DNA of 64,000 nt from contig JAYKNF010000013.1 in assembly GCA_036172665.1 (NCBI GenBank), forward strand, positions 2,976,001 through 3,040,000, given 5' to 3'. The notes beneath the pieces were generated by a model. It saw nothing but the letters and a program-made list of their open reading frames with translations. It had not been told where the DNA came from and ran no database searches. Source of the stretch: Prosopocoilus inquinatus (taxonomy: Eukaryota > Arthropoda > Insecta > Coleoptera > Lucanidae). Both the position numbers and the translations under genes were made by a program. Shown piece by piece: positions 48,717-62,600 of the stretch (positions within the stretch are counted from its first letter, which is position 1; each line of letters starts with the position of its first letter).

Positions 48717-51700
48717 GACCTTTCGTTTGATAGGCGACAATCCGGGTTTACGTTCGACGCGTCCGATTTCGATCATTGCAGCGCCATCTTCGATCGAAAA
48801 ATCGAACCGACGCGATTTTCCGTCGCCGCTCGGCGAGACCTTTCGTTTGATACGCGACAATCCGGGTTTACGTTCGACGCGTCCGATTTCGATCATTGCA
48901 GCGCCATCTTCGATCGAAAAATCGAACCGACGCGATTTTCCGTCGCCGCTCGGCGAGACCTTTCGTTTGATACGCGACAACCCGGGTTTACGTTCGACGC
49001 GTCCGATTTCGATCATTGCAGCGCCATCTTCGATCGAAAAATCGAACCGACGCGATTTTCCGTCGCCGCTCGGCGAGACCTTTCGTTTGATACGCGACAA
49101 CCCGGGTTTACGTTCGACGCGTCCAGTTTCGATCATTGCAGCGCCATCTTAGATCGAAAAATCGAACCGACGCGATTTTCCGTCGCCGCTCGGCGAGACC
49201 TTTCGTTTGATACGCGACAACCCGGGTTTACGTTCGACGCGTCCAATTTCGATCATTGCAGCGCCATCTTCGATCGAAAAATCGAACCGACGCGATTTTC
49301 CGCCGCCGCTCGGCGAGACCTTTCGTTTGATACGCGACAATCCGGGTTTACGTTCGACGCGTCCGATTTCGATCATTGCAGCGCCATCTTCGATCGAAAA
49401 ATCGAACCGACGCGATTTTCCGTCGCCGCTCGGCGAGACCTTTCGTTTGATACGCGACAACCCGAGTTCACGTTCGACGCGTCCGATTTCGATCATTGCA
49501 GCGCCATCTTCGATCAAAAAATCGAACCGACGCGATTTTCCGTCGCCGCTCGGCGAGACCTTTCGTTTGATACGCGACAACCCGGGTTTACGTTCGACGC
49601 GTCCAGTTTCGATCATTGCAGCGCCATCTTAGATCGAAAAATCGAACCGACGCGATTTTCCGTCGCCGCTCGGCGAGACCTTTCGTTTGATACGCGACAA
49701 CCCGGGTTTACGTTCGACGCGTCCAATTTCGATCATTGCAGCGCCATCTTCGATCGAAAAATCGAACCGACGCGATTTTCCGTTGCCGCTCGGCGAGACC
49801 TTTCGTTTGAAACGCGACAACCCGGGTTTACATTCGACGCGTCCGATTTCGATCATTGCAGCGCCATCTTCGATCGAAAAATCGAACCGACGCGATTTTC
49901 CGTCGCCGCTCGGCGAGACCTTTCGTTTGATACGCGACAATCCGGGTTTACGTTCGACGCGTCCGATTTCGATCATTGCAGCGCCATCTTGGATCGAAAA
50001 ATCGAACCGACGCGATTTTCCGTCGCCGCTCGGCGAGACCTTTCGTTTGATACGCGACAACCCGGGTTTACGTTCGACGCGTCCGATTTCGATCATTGCA
50101 GCGCCATCTTCGATCGAAAAATCGAACCGACGCGATTTTCCGTCGCCGCTCGGCGAGACCTTTCGTTTGATACGCGACAACCCGGGTTTACGTTCGACGC
50201 GTCCAGTTTCGATCATTGCAGCGCCATCTTAGATCGAAAAATCGAACCGACGCGATTTTCCGTCGCCGCTCGGCGAGACCTTTCGTTTGATACGCGACAA
50301 CCCGGGTTTACGTTCGACGCGTCCAATTTCGATCATTGCAGCGCCATCTTCGATCGAAAAATCGAACCGACGCGATTTTCCGTTGCCGCTCGGCGAGACC
50401 TTTCGTTTGAAACGCGACAACCCGGGTTTACGTTCGACGCGTCCAGTTTCGATCATTGCAGCGCCATCTTAGATCGAAAAATCGAACCGACGCGATTTTC
50501 CGTCGCCGCTCGGCGAGACCTTTCGTTTGATACGCGACAACCCGGGTTTACGTTCGACGCGTTCGATTTCGATCATTGCAGCGCCATCTTCGATCGAAAA
50601 ATCGAACCGACGCGATTTTCCGTCGCCGCTCGGCGAGACCTTTCGTTTGATACGCGACAACCCGGGTTTACGTTCGACGCGTCCGATTTCGATCATTGCA
50701 GCGCCATCTTCGATCGAAAAATCGAACCGACGCGATTTTCCGTCGCCGCTCGGCGAGACCTTTCGTTTGATGCGCGACAACCCGGGTTTACGTTCGACGC
50801 GTCCAGTTTCGATCATTGCAGCGCCATCTTCGATCGAAAAATCGAACCGATGCGATTTTCCGTCGCCGCTCGGCGAGACCTTTCGTTTGATGCGCGACAA
50901 CCCGGGTTTACGTTCGACGCGTCCAGTTTCGATCATTGCAGCGCCATCTTCGATCGAAAAATCGAATCGACGCGATTTTCGGTCGCCGCTCGGCGAGACC
51001 TTTCGTTTGATGCGCGACAACCCGGGTTTACGTTCGATGCGTACAGTTTCGATCATTGCAGCGCCATCTTCGATCGAAAAATCGAACCGACGCGATTTTC
51101 CGTCGCCGCTCGGCGAGACCTTTCGTTTGATATGCGACAACCCGGGTTTACGTTCGACGCGTTCGATTTCGATCATTGCAGCGCCATCTTCGATCGAGAA
51201 ATCGAACCGACGCGATTTTCCGTCGCCGCTCGGCGAGACCTTTCGTTTGATGCGCGACAACCCGGGTTTACGTTCGACGCGTCCAGTTTCGATCATTGCA
51301 GCGCCATCTTCGATCGAAAAATCGAACCGACGCGATTTTCCGTCGCCGCTCGGCGAGACCTTTCGTTTGATGCGCGACAACCCGGGTTTACGTTCGATGC
51401 GTACAGTTTCGATCATTGCAGCGCCATCTTCGATCGAAAAATCGAACCGACGCGATTTTCCGTCGCCGCTCGGCGAGACCTTTCGTTTGATATGCGACAA
51501 CCCGGGTTTACGTTCGACGCGTTCGATTTCGATCATTGCAGCGCCATCTTCGATCGAAAAATCGAACCGACGCGATTTTCCGTCGCCGCTCGGCGAGACC
51601 TTTCGTTTGATGCGCGACAACCCGGGTTTACGTTCGACGCGTCCGATTTCGATCATTGCAGCGCCATCTTCTATCGAAAAATCGAACCGACGCCATTTTC

Positions 51701-54059
51701 CGTCGCCGCTCGGCGAGACCTTTCGTTTGATGCGCGACAACCCGGGTTTACGTTCGACGCGTCCAGTTTCGATAATTGCAGCGCCATCTTCGATCGAAAA
51801 ATCGAACCGACGCGATTTTCCGTCGCCGCTCGGCGAGACCTTTCGTTTGATGCGCGACAACCCGGGTTTACGTTCGATGCGTACAATTTCGATCACTGCA
51901 GCGCCATCTTCAATCGAAAAATAGAACCGACGCGATTTTCCGTCGCCGCTCGGCGAGACCTTTCGTTTGATACGCGACAACCCGGGTTTACGATCGACGC
52001 GTCCAGTTTCGATCATTGCAGCGCCATCTTAGATCGAAAAATCGAACCGACGCGATTTTCCGTCGCCGCTCGGCGAGACCTTTGGTTTGATACGCGACAA
52101 CCCGGGTTTACGTTCGACGCGTCCAATTTCGATCATTGCAGCGCCATCTTCGATCGAAAAATCGAACCGACGCGATTTTCCGTTGCCGCTCGGCGAGACC
52201 TTTCGTTTGAAACGCGACAACCCGGGTTTACGTTCGACGCGTCCGATTTCGATCATTGCAGCGCCATCTTCGATCGAAAAATCGAACCGACGCGATTTTC
52301 CGTCGCCGCTCGGCGAGACCTTTCGTTTGATACGCGACAATCCGGGTTTACGTTCGACGCGTCCGATTTCGATCATTGCAGCGCCATCTTCGATCGAAAA
52401 ATCGAACCGACGCGATTTTCCGTCGCCGCTCGGCGAGACCTTTCGTTTGATACGCGACAACCCGGGTTTACGTTCGACGCGTCCGATTTCGATCATTGCA
52501 GCGCCATCTTCGATCGAAAAATCGAACCGACGCGATTTTCCGTCGCCGCTCGGCGAGACCTTTCGTTTGATACGCGACAACCCGGGTTTACGTTCGACGC
52601 GTCCAGTTTCGATCATTGCAGCGCCATCTTAGATCGAAAAATCGAACCGACGCGATTTTCCGTCGCCGCTCGGCGAGACCTTTCGTTTGATACGCGACAA
52701 CCCGGGTTTACGTTCGACGCGTCCAATTTCGATCATTGCAGCGCCATCTTCGATCGAAAAATCGAACCGACGCGATTTTCCGTTGCCGCTCGGCGAGACC
52801 TTTCGTTTGAAACGCGACAACCCGGGTTTACGTTCGACGCGTCCAGTTTCGATCATTGCAGCGCCATCTTAGATCGAAAAATCGAACCGACGCGATTTTC
52901 CGTCGCCGCTCGGCGAGACCTTTCGTTTGATACGCGACAACCCGGGTTTACGTTCGACGCGTTCGATTTCGATCATTGCAGCGCCATCTTCGATCGAACC
53001 GACGCGATTTTCCGTCGCCGCTCGGCGAGACCTTTCGTTTGATACGCGACAACCCGGGTTTACGTTCGACGCGTCCGATTTCGATCATTGCAGCGCCATC
53101 TTCGATCGAAAAATCGAACCGACGCGATTTTCCGTCGCCGCTCGGCGAGACCTTTCGTTTGATGCGCGACAACCCGGGTTTACGTTCGACGCGTCCAGTT
53201 TCGATCATTGCAGCGCCATCTTCGATCGAAAAATCGAACCGATGCGATTCTCCGTCGCCGCTCGGCGAGACCTTTCGTTTGATGCGCGACAACCCGGGTT
53301 TACGTTCGACGCGTCAAGTTTCGATCATTGCAGCGCCATCTTCGATCGAAAAATCGAACCGACGCGATTTTCCGTCGCCGCTCGGCGAGACCTTTCGTTT
53401 GATATGCGACAACCCGGGTTTACGTTCGACGCGTTCGATTTCGATCATTGCAGCGCCATCTTCGATCGAAAAATCGAACCGACGCGATTTTCCGTCGCCG
53501 CTCGGCGAGACCTTTCGTTTGATGCGCGACAACCCGGGTTTACGTTCGACGCGTCCGATTTCGATCATTGCAGCGCCATCTTCTATCGAAAAATCGAACC
53601 GACGCCATTTTCCGTCGCCGCTCGGCGAGACCTTTCGTTTGATGCGCGACAACCCGGGTTTACGTTCGACGCGTCCAGTTTCGATAATTGCAGCGCCATC
53701 TTCGATCGAAAAATCGAACCGACGCGATTTTCCGTCGCCGCTCGGCGAGACCTTTCGTTTGATGCGCGACAACCCGGGTTTACGTTCGATGCGTACAATT
53801 TCGATCACTGCAGCGCCATCTTCAATCGAAAAATAGAACCGACGCGATTTTCCGTCGCCGCTCGGCGAGACCTTTCGTTTGATACGCGACAATCCGGGTT
53901 TACGTTCGACGCGTCCGATTTCGATCATTGCAGCGCCATCTTCGATCGAAAAATCGAACCGACGCGATTTTCCGTCGCCGCTCGGCGAGACCTTTCGTTT
54001 GATACGCGACAACCCGGGTTTACGTTCTACGCGACCGATTTCGATCATTGCGGCGCCAT
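48717..54059. repeat. 120-bp satellite array, U13, family L (44.6 copies)
   Basis: 5343 bp, equal to 44 x 120 + 71 minus the same 8-bp deletion as U9 (near 52997). It is the counterpart of U9. TTTACATTCG occurs once instead of twice, a CTTGGATCG monomer (49989) is shared with U15, and the L terminal module is again doubled (TTCTATCG at 51681 and 53593, 1912 bp apart). Private changes include CCGCCGCCG near 49301, TTTACGATCG near 51988 and TTTTCGGTCG near 50977. Confidence 0.97.
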
Positions 54060-54270
54060 AGGAACCCCTTAAGTACACTTTTCCGAGTTTCTTTTCTTAT
54101 ATATGACAAGTGGGATCCGCTACGCTCCGCCCACTTGTGGGTATGAACAGAGGCTTGTGTGGACAGAGGCTTTGTATAGACGGAGGTTTCGTTTGGACGG
54201 AAGAGGTGAGAGCGCTGCGCGCTGTTTGGGCCGCTAGCCTTTGGGGGCTCGCGGCACCTAGGGACTTGGA
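54060..54270. other. Junction block, U13, family L
   Basis: 211 bp with L markers. Confidence 0.88.
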
Positions 54271-55175
54271 AGAATGTTGGAAAACTTTAAGAATTGATTT
54301 TTCTAATTTTCGAAATTTTGAGTATTTTTCCCCAATTTTTTCAATTTTTCCGTTCTCCTAATTTATAAATTTTTTTTCGCCGTCTGGGTTGGCCTCGCTT
54401 GGGTTGGCGTCGGTTGGGTTCACCTTGAACAATTTTAGAACAGAAAGGGAAGGAAAGTTTAAGAAAAAGTGAGAAAAATTGTTGGAAAACTTGAGAAATA
54501 GGTTTCCTTAATTTTTAGAATTTTTTCCATTTTTTTTCGATTTTTTTCAATTTTTTCTCGAAATTTACTACATTTTTCCCTAATTCTTTAAATTTTTTCG
54601 TTTTCTTTAAAATAAAATTTTTCTGTCATCTGGGTTGGCCTCGCTTGAGTTGGCGCCGTTTGAGTTGACCTTGAACAATTAAAAAAAAAAAGAGTTAAGG
54701 AATATGTAAGAGAAAGTGAGGAAAAATGTTTTAAAAAAGTTGTAAAACGTCAATAATCGGCTTCCTCTATTCTTAGAATTTTTTCCTATTTTTTTCGATT
54801 TTTTCAATTTTTTCCCGAAATTTTGAATATTTTTCCCCAATTTTTCCGTTCTCCTAATTTTTAAATTTTTTTTCGCCGTCTGGGTTGGCCTCGCTTGGGT
54901 TGGCGTCGGTTGGGTTGACCTTGAACAATTTTCGAAAAAAAGTGAAGGAAAATGTAAAAAGTGATGAAATGTTTTAAAAAAGTTGGGAAACTTAAGAAAT
55001 CCGTTTCCCTAATTTTTAGAATTCTTGTCGATTTTTCTCGATTTCTTTAAATTTCCCCCCGAAATTTTGAATATTTTTCACCAATTTGTTCAATTTTTCC
55101 GTTCTCTTAATTTTTAATTTTTTAAAATTTTTATCGATTTTTTTCAATTTTTTTCCCTTAAATTTCCCGCTTTAA
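54271..55175. repeat. AT-rich spacer S13 (905 bp), mosaic
   Basis: The left half is S1-like (CGCTTGAGTTGGCGCC, no TTTTTCAA step). The right half is S9-like (AATGTAAAAAGTG, CTCGATTTCTTTAAATT, TTTTTCACCAATTTG). The switch lies between about 54846 and 54956. No gene is seen. Confidence 0.92.
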
Positions 55176-55973
55176 TTGCCGGCCGGAGAGCGAACGAATC
55201 GACCTCTCCGCGCTCGCATTTTTTTTTTAATCACAAACGAACATCCAAAGCCTCCTTTATTCATCTATTTACGTAATATGTACGGTCGAAATTATGTTCG
55301 AACGCGTCCGCGCGGCGAAAGAGATCGCGTCGGCGGCTTTAGATTAGGTCACGTTCGACCGGCGGCGCACGTACTCCCTCCGCCGCCGGGCCGACTGCCG
55401 GCGTAACACGACACACGCGAAAGAGTTCGCGCGTCGCTTTCAGGTTAGATCACTGTCGATAGGCAGCACGCCCCCCCTCCCTTCCGACCACCGGTGCTCC
55501 GGCCCCACGACTGGCCGTACAGATATATAATATTACATATGTCAAGTGTCAAGGTTTCCTTACTGCGCGTGTCGCGCGATCGTTGCCAACCAACCCTCGT
55601 CGATCCCATCTTTTACGCGGCGGCAAATTCAAATGAGCTCCGTCAAAATCTCGACGCGTTCGGTCGAGCGTACACGCGACGGCACAATGCAAATCGTGAA
55701 GAATTTAACCGGCAAAACGACGCCGCCGCCGCCGCCGCGATCGTCTTATAACCTTTTTTCCGATTACCGGAGTAACATCGGAGAAATGGAATTTGGAGGT
55801 TTTCAGTTGTTTTTAACACTTACTTTTTTTCAGTGGAAACACTTTTTCACTGTTACACACGCGTTCGTGTCACATTTTCGATATCACCCCGTATATCTCT
55901 CGCCATGTGGTAAACGTTACGTTCGTAAAGCTACTTTCTTCTACGTCGGAAAGAATTCGACGCGATCGATTTA
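55176..55973. other. GC/CpG-rich block, U14
   Basis: 798 bp with common bases. Confidence 0.9.
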
Positions 55974-57724
55974 GACCTTTCGTTTGATAGGCGACAATCC
56001 GGGTTTACGTTCGACGCGTCCGATTTCGATCATTGCAGCGCCATCTTCGATCGAAAAATCGAACCGACGCGATTTTCCGTCGCTGCTCGGCGAGACCTTT
56101 CGTTTGATACGCGACAATCCGGGTTTACGTTCGACGCGTTCGATTTCGATAATTGCAGCGCCATCTTCGATCGAAAAATCGAACCGACGCGATTTTCCGT
56201 CGCCGCTCGGCGAGACCTTTCGTTTGATGCGCGACAACCCGGGTTTACGTTCGACGCGTCCAGTTTCGATCATTGCAGCGGCATCTTCGATCGAAAAATC
56301 GAACCGACGCGATTTTCCGTCGCCGCTCGGCGAGACCTTTCGTTTGATACGCGACAACCCGGGTTTACGTTCGACGCGTCCAGTTTCGATCATTGCAGCG
56401 CCATCTTAGATCGAAAAATCGAACCGACGCGATTTTCCGTCGCCGCTCGGCGAGACCTTTCGTTTGATACGCGACAACCCGGGTTTACGTTCGACGCGTC
56501 CAATTTCGATCATTGCAGCGCCATCTACGATCGAAAAATCGAACCGACGCGATTTTCCGTTGCCGCTCGGCGAGACTTTTCGTTTGATACGCGACAACCC
56601 GGGTTTACGTTCGACTCGTTCGATTTCGATTATTGCAGCGCCATCTTCGATCGAAAAATCGAACCGACGCGATTTTCCGTCGCCGCTCGGCGAGACCTTT
56701 CGTTTGATACGCGACAATCCGGATTTACGTTCGACGCGTTCGATTTCGATCATTGCAGCGCCATCTTCGATCGAAAAATCGAACCGAAGCGATTTCCCGT
56801 CGCCGCTCGGCGAGACCTTTCGTTTGAAACGCGACAACCCGGGTTTACGTTCGACGCGTCCAGTTTCGATCATTGCAGCGCCATCTTCGATCGAAAAATC
56901 GAACCGACGCGATTTTCCGTCGCCGCTCGGCGAGACCTTTCGTTTGATACGCGACAACCCGGGTTTACGTTCGACGCGTTCGATTTCGATCATTGCAGCG
57001 CCATCTTCGATCGAAAAATCGAACCGACGCTATTTTCCGTCGCCGCTCGGCGAGACCTTTCGTTTGATACGCGACAATCCGGGTTTACGTTCGACGCGTT
57101 CGATTTCGATCATTGCAGCGCCATCTTCGATCGAAAAATCGAACCGACGCGATTTTCCGTCGCCGCTCGGCGAGACCTTTCGTTTGATACGCGACAACCC
57201 GGGTTTACGTTCGACGCGTCCGATTTCGATTATTGCAGCGCCATCTTCGATCGAAAAATCGAACCGACGCGATTTTCCGTCGCCGCTCGGCGAGACCTTT
57301 CGTTTGATGGGCGACAACCCGGGTTTACGTTCGACGCGTCCAGTTTCGATCATTGCAGCGCCATCTTCGATCGAAAAATAGAACCGACGCGATTTTCCGT
57401 CGCCGCTCGGCGAGACCTTTCGTTTGATACGCGACAACCCGGGTTTACGTTCGACGCGTCCAGTTTCGATCATTGCAGCGCCATCTTCGATCGAAAAATC
57501 GAACCGACGCGATTTTCCGTCGCCGCTCGGCGAGACCTTTCGTTTGATGCGCGACAATCCGGGTTTACGTTCGACGCGTCCGATTTCGATCATTGCAGCG
57601 CCATCTTCGATCGAAAAATCGAACCGACGCGATTTTCCGTCGCCGCTCGGCGAGACCTTTCGTTTGATACGCGACAACCCGGGTTTACGTTCTACGCGAC
57701 CGATTTCGATCATCGCGGCGCCAT
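55974..57724. repeat. 120-bp satellite array, U14, family S (14.6 copies)
   Basis: 1751 bp. It matches U10 and U12 in monomer order. A private GCAGCGGCATC occurs near 56275. Confidence 0.97.
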
Positions 57725-57935
57725 AGGAACCCCTTAAGTACACTTTTCCGAGTTTCTTTTCTTTTATATGACAAGTGGGATCCGCTACGCTCCGCCCACT
57801 TGTGGGTATGAACAGAGGCTTGTGTGGACAGAGGCTTTGTATAGACGGAGGTTTCGTTTGGACGGAAGAGGTGAAAGCGCTGCGCGCTGTTTGGGCCGCT
57901 AACCTTTGGGGGCTCGCGGCACCTAGGGACTTGGA
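57725..57935. other. Junction block, U14, family S (CTTTTATATG type)
   Basis: 211 bp with S markers and the altered TATA-like motif. Confidence 0.88.
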
Positions 57936-58847
57936 AGAATGTTGGAAAACTTTAAGAATTGATTTTTCTAATTTTCGAAATTTTGAGTATTTTTCCCCAA
58001 TTTTTTCAATTTTTCCGTTCTCCTAATTTATAAATTTTTTTTCGCCGTCTGGGTTGGCCTCGCTTGGGTTGGCGTCGGTTGGGTTCACCTTGAACAATTT
58101 TAGAACAGAAAGGGAAGGAAAGTTTAAGAAAAAGTGAGAAAAATTGTTGGAAAACTTGAGAAATAGGTTTCCTTAATTTTTAGAATTTTTTCCATTTTTT
58201 TTCGATTTTTTTCAATTTTTTCTCGAAATTTACTACATTTTTCCCTAATTCTTTAAATTTTTTCGTTTTCTTTAAAATAAAATTTTTCTGTCATCTGGGT
58301 TGGCCTCGCTTGGGTTGGCGCCGTTTGAGTTGACCTTGAACAATTAAAAAAAAAGAGTTAAGGAATATGTAAGAGAAAGTGAGGAAAAATGTTTTAAAAA
58401 AGTTGTAAAACGTCAATAATCGGCTTCCTCTATTCTTAGAATTTTTTCCTATTTTTTTCGATTTTTTCAATTTTTTCCCGAAATTTTGAATATTTTTCCC
58501 CAATTCTTTCAATTTTTCCGTTCTCCTAATTTTTAAATTTTTTTTCGCCGTCTGGGTTGGCCTCGCTTGGGTTGGCGTCGGTTGGGTTGACCTTGAACAA
58601 TTTTCGAAAAAAAGTGAAGGAAAATGTAAAAAGTGATGAAATGTTTTAAAAAAGTTGGGAAACTTAAGAAATCCGTTTCCCTAATTTTTAGAATTCTTGT
58701 CGATTTTTCTCGATTTTTTTAAATTTCCCCCCGAAATTTTGAATATTTTTCACCAATTTGTTCAATTTTTCCGTTCTCTTAATTTTTAATTTTTTAAAAT
58801 TTTTATCGATTTTTTTCAATTTTTTTCCCTTAAATTTCCCGCTTTAA
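57936..58847. repeat. AT-rich spacer S14 (912 bp)
   Basis: It has ATTCTTTCAAT in the middle and the S4/S5-like right half (TAAAAAGTG, TTTTTCACCAATTTG). No gene is seen. Confidence 0.92.
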
Positions 58848-59645
58848 TTGCCGGCCGGAGAGCGAACGAATCGACCTCTCCGCGCTCGCATTTTTTTTTT
58901 AATCACAAACGAACATCCAAAGCCTCCTTTATTCATCTATTTACGTAATATGTACGGTCGAAATTATGTTCGAACGCGTCCGCGCGGCGAAAGAGATCGC
59001 GTCGGCGGCTTTAGATTAGGTCACGTTCGACCGGCGGCGCACGTACTCCCTCCGCCGCCGGGCCGACTGCCGGCGTAACACGACACACGCGAAAGAGTTC
59101 GCGCGTCGCTTTCAGGTTAGATCACTGTCGATAGGCAGCACGCCCCCCCTCCCTTCCGACCACCGGTGCTCCGGCCCCACGACTGGCCGTACAGATATAT
59201 AATATTACATATGTCAAGTGTCAAGGTTTCCTTACTGCGCGTGTCGCGCGATCGTTGCCAACCAACCCTCGTCGATCCCATCTTTTACGCGGCGGCAAAT
59301 TCAAATGAGCTCCGTCAAAATCTCGACGCGTTCGGTCGAGCGTACACGCGACGGCACAATGCAAATCGTGAAGAATTTAACCGGCAAAACGACGCCGCCG
59401 CCGCCGCCGCGATCGTCTTATAACCTTTTTTCCGATTACCGGAGTAACATCGGAGAAATGGAATTTGGAGGTTTTCAGTTGTTTTTAACACTTACTTTTT
59501 TTCAGTGGAAACACTTTTTCACTGTTACACACGCGTTCGTGTCACATTTTCGATATCACCCCGTATATCTCTCGCCATGTGGTAAACGTTACGTTCGTAA
59601 AGCTACTTTCTTCTACGTCGGAAAGAATTCGACGCGATCGATTTA
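58848..59645. other. GC/CpG-rich block, U15
   Basis: 798 bp with common bases. Confidence 0.9.
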
Positions 59646-62600
59646 GACCTTTCGTTTGATAGGCGACAATCCGGGTTTACGTTCGACGCGTCCGATTTCG
59701 ATCATTGCAGCGCCATCTTCGATCGAAAAATCGAACCGACGCGATTTTCCGTCGCCGCTCGGCGAGACCTTTCGTTTGATACGCGACAATCCGGGTTTAC
59801 GTTCGACGCGTCCGATTTCGATCATTGCAGCGCCATCTTCGATCGAAAAATCGAACCGACGCGATTTTCCGTCGCCGCTCGGCGAGACCTTTCGTTTGAT
59901 ACGCGACAACCCGGGTTTACGTTCGACGCGTCCGATTGCGATCATTGCAGCGCCATCTTCGATCGAAAAATCGAACCGACGCGATTTTCCGTCGCCGCTC
60001 GGCGAGACCTTTCGTTTGATACGCGACAACCCGGGTTTACGTTCGACGCGTCCAGTTTCGATCATTGCAGCGCCATCTTAGATCGAAAAATCGAACCGAC
60101 GCGATTTTCCGTCGCCGCTCGGCGAGACCTTTCGTTTGATACGCGACAACCCGGGTTTACGTTCGACGCGTCCAATTTCGATCATTGCAGCGCCATCTTC
60201 GATCGAAAAATCGAACCGACGCGATTTTCCGTCGCCGCTCGGCGAGACCTTTCGTTTGATACGCGACAATCCGGGTTTACGTTCGACGCGTCCGATTTCG
60301 ATCATTGCAGCGCCATCTTCGATCGAAAAATCGAACAGACGCGATTTTCCGTCGCCGCTCGGCGAGACCTTTCGTTTGATACGCGACAACCCGAGTTCAC
60401 GTTCGACGCGTCCGATTTCGATCATTGCAGCGCCATCTTCGATCGAAAAATCGAACCGACGCGATTTTCCGTCGCCGCTCGGCGAGACCTTTCGTTTGAT
60501 ACGCGACAACCCGGGTTTACGTTCGACGCGTCCAGTTTCGATCATTGCAGCGCCATCTTAGATCGAAAAATCGAACCGACGCGATTTTCCGTCGCCGCTC
60601 GGCGAGACCTTTCGTTTGATACGCGACAACCCGGGTTTACGTTCGACGCGTCCAATTTCGATCATTGCAGCGCCATCTTCGATCGAAAAATCGAACCGAC
60701 GCGATTTTCCGTTGCCGCTCGGCGAGACCTTTCGTTTGAAACGCGACAACCCGGGTTTACATTCGACGCGTCCGATTTCGATCATTGCAGCGCCATCTTC
60801 GATCGAAAAATCGAACCGACGCGATTTTCCGTCGCCGCTCGGCGAGACCTTTCGTTTGATAAGCGACAATCCGGGTTTACGTTCGACGCGTCCGATTTCG
60901 ATCATTGCAGCGCCATCTTGGATCGAAAAATCGAACCGACGCGATTTTCCGTCGCCGCTCGGCGAGACCTTTCGTTTGATACGCGACAACCCGGGTTTAC
61001 GTTCGACGCGTCCGATTTCGATCATTGCAGCGCCATCTTCGATCGAAAAATCGAACCGACGCGATTTTCCGTCGCCGCTCGGCGAGACCTTTCGTTTGAT
61101 ACGCGACAACCCGGGTTTACGTTCGACGCGTCCAGTTTCGATCATTGCAGCGCCATCTTAGATCGAAAAATCGAACCGACGCGATTTTCCGTCGCCGCTC
61201 GGCGAGACCTTTCGTTTGATACGCGACAACCCGGGTTTACGTTCGACGCGTCCAATTTCGATCATTGCAGCGCCATCTTCGATCGAAAAATCGAACCGAC
61301 GCGATTTTCCGTTGCCGCTCGGCGAGACCTTTCGTTTGAAACGCGACAACCCGGGTTTACGTTCGACGCGTCCAGTTTCGATCATTGCAGCGCCATCTTA
61401 GATCGAAAAATCGAACCGACGCGATTTTCCGTCGCCGCTCGGCGAGACCTTTCGTTTGATACGCGACAACCCGGGTTTACGTTCGACGCGTTCGATTTCG
61501 ATCATTGCAGCGCCATCTTCGATCGAAAAATCGAACCGACGCGATTTTCCGTCGCCGCTCGGCGAGACCTTTCGTTTGATACGCGACAACCCGGGTTTAC
61601 GTTCGACGCGTCCGATTTCGATCATTGCAGCGCCATCTTCGATCGAAAAATCGAACCGACGCGATTTTCCGTCGCCGCTCGGCGAGACCTTTCGTTTGAT
61701 GCGCGACAACCCGGGTTTACGTTCGACGCGTCCAGTTTCGATCATTGCAGCGCCATCTTCGATCGAAAAATCGAACCGATGCGATTTTCCGTCGCCGCTC
61801 GGCGAGACCTTTCGTTTGATGCGCGACAACCCGGGTTTACGTTCGACGCGTCCAGTTTCGATCATTGCAGCGCCATCTTCGATCGAAAAATCGAATCGAC
61901 GCGATTTTCCGTCGCCGCTCGGCGAGACCTTTCGTTTGATGCGCGACAACCCGGGTTTACGTTCGATGCGTACAGTTTCGATCATTGCAGCGCCATCTTC
62001 GATCGAAAAATCGAACCGACGCGATTTTCCGTCGCCGCTCGGCGAGACCTTTCGTTTGATATGCGACAACCCGGGTTTACGTTCGACGCGTTCGATTTCG
62101 ATCATTGCAGCGCCATCTTCGATCGAGAAATCGAACCGACGCGATTTTCCGTCGCCGCTCGGCGAGACCTTTCGTTTGATGCGCGACAACCCGGGTTTAC
62201 GTTCGACGCGTCCAGTTTCGATCATTGCAGCGCCATCTTCGATCGAAAAATCGAACCGACGCGATTTTCCGTCGCCGCTCGGCGAGACCTTTCGTTTGAT
62301 GCGCGACAACCCGGGTTTACGTTCGATGCGTACAGTTTCGATCATTGCAGCGCCATCTTCGATCGAAAAATCGAACCGACGCGATTTTCCGTCGCCGCTC
62401 GGCGAGACCTTTCGTTTGATATGCGACAACCCGGGTTTACGTTCGACGCGTTCGATTTCGATCATTGCAGCGCCATCTTCGATCGAAAAATCGAACCGAC
62501 GCGATTTTCCGTCGCCGCTCGGCGAGACCTTTCGTTTGATGCGCGACAACCCGGGTTTACGTTCGACGCGTCCGATTTCGATCATTGCAGCGCCATCTTC

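Noticed and set aside
49989..53042. Open frame of 1,017 codons and similar long frames on both strands in all arrays (40-residue repeats)
   Set aside because: The 120-bp period is a multiple of three, so any frame without a stop in the monomer stays open. Frames overlap on both strands, this one starts at a TTG, and the others start at variable monomers. The common CTTAGATCG variant closes two frames repeatedly. No known domain is recognisable.
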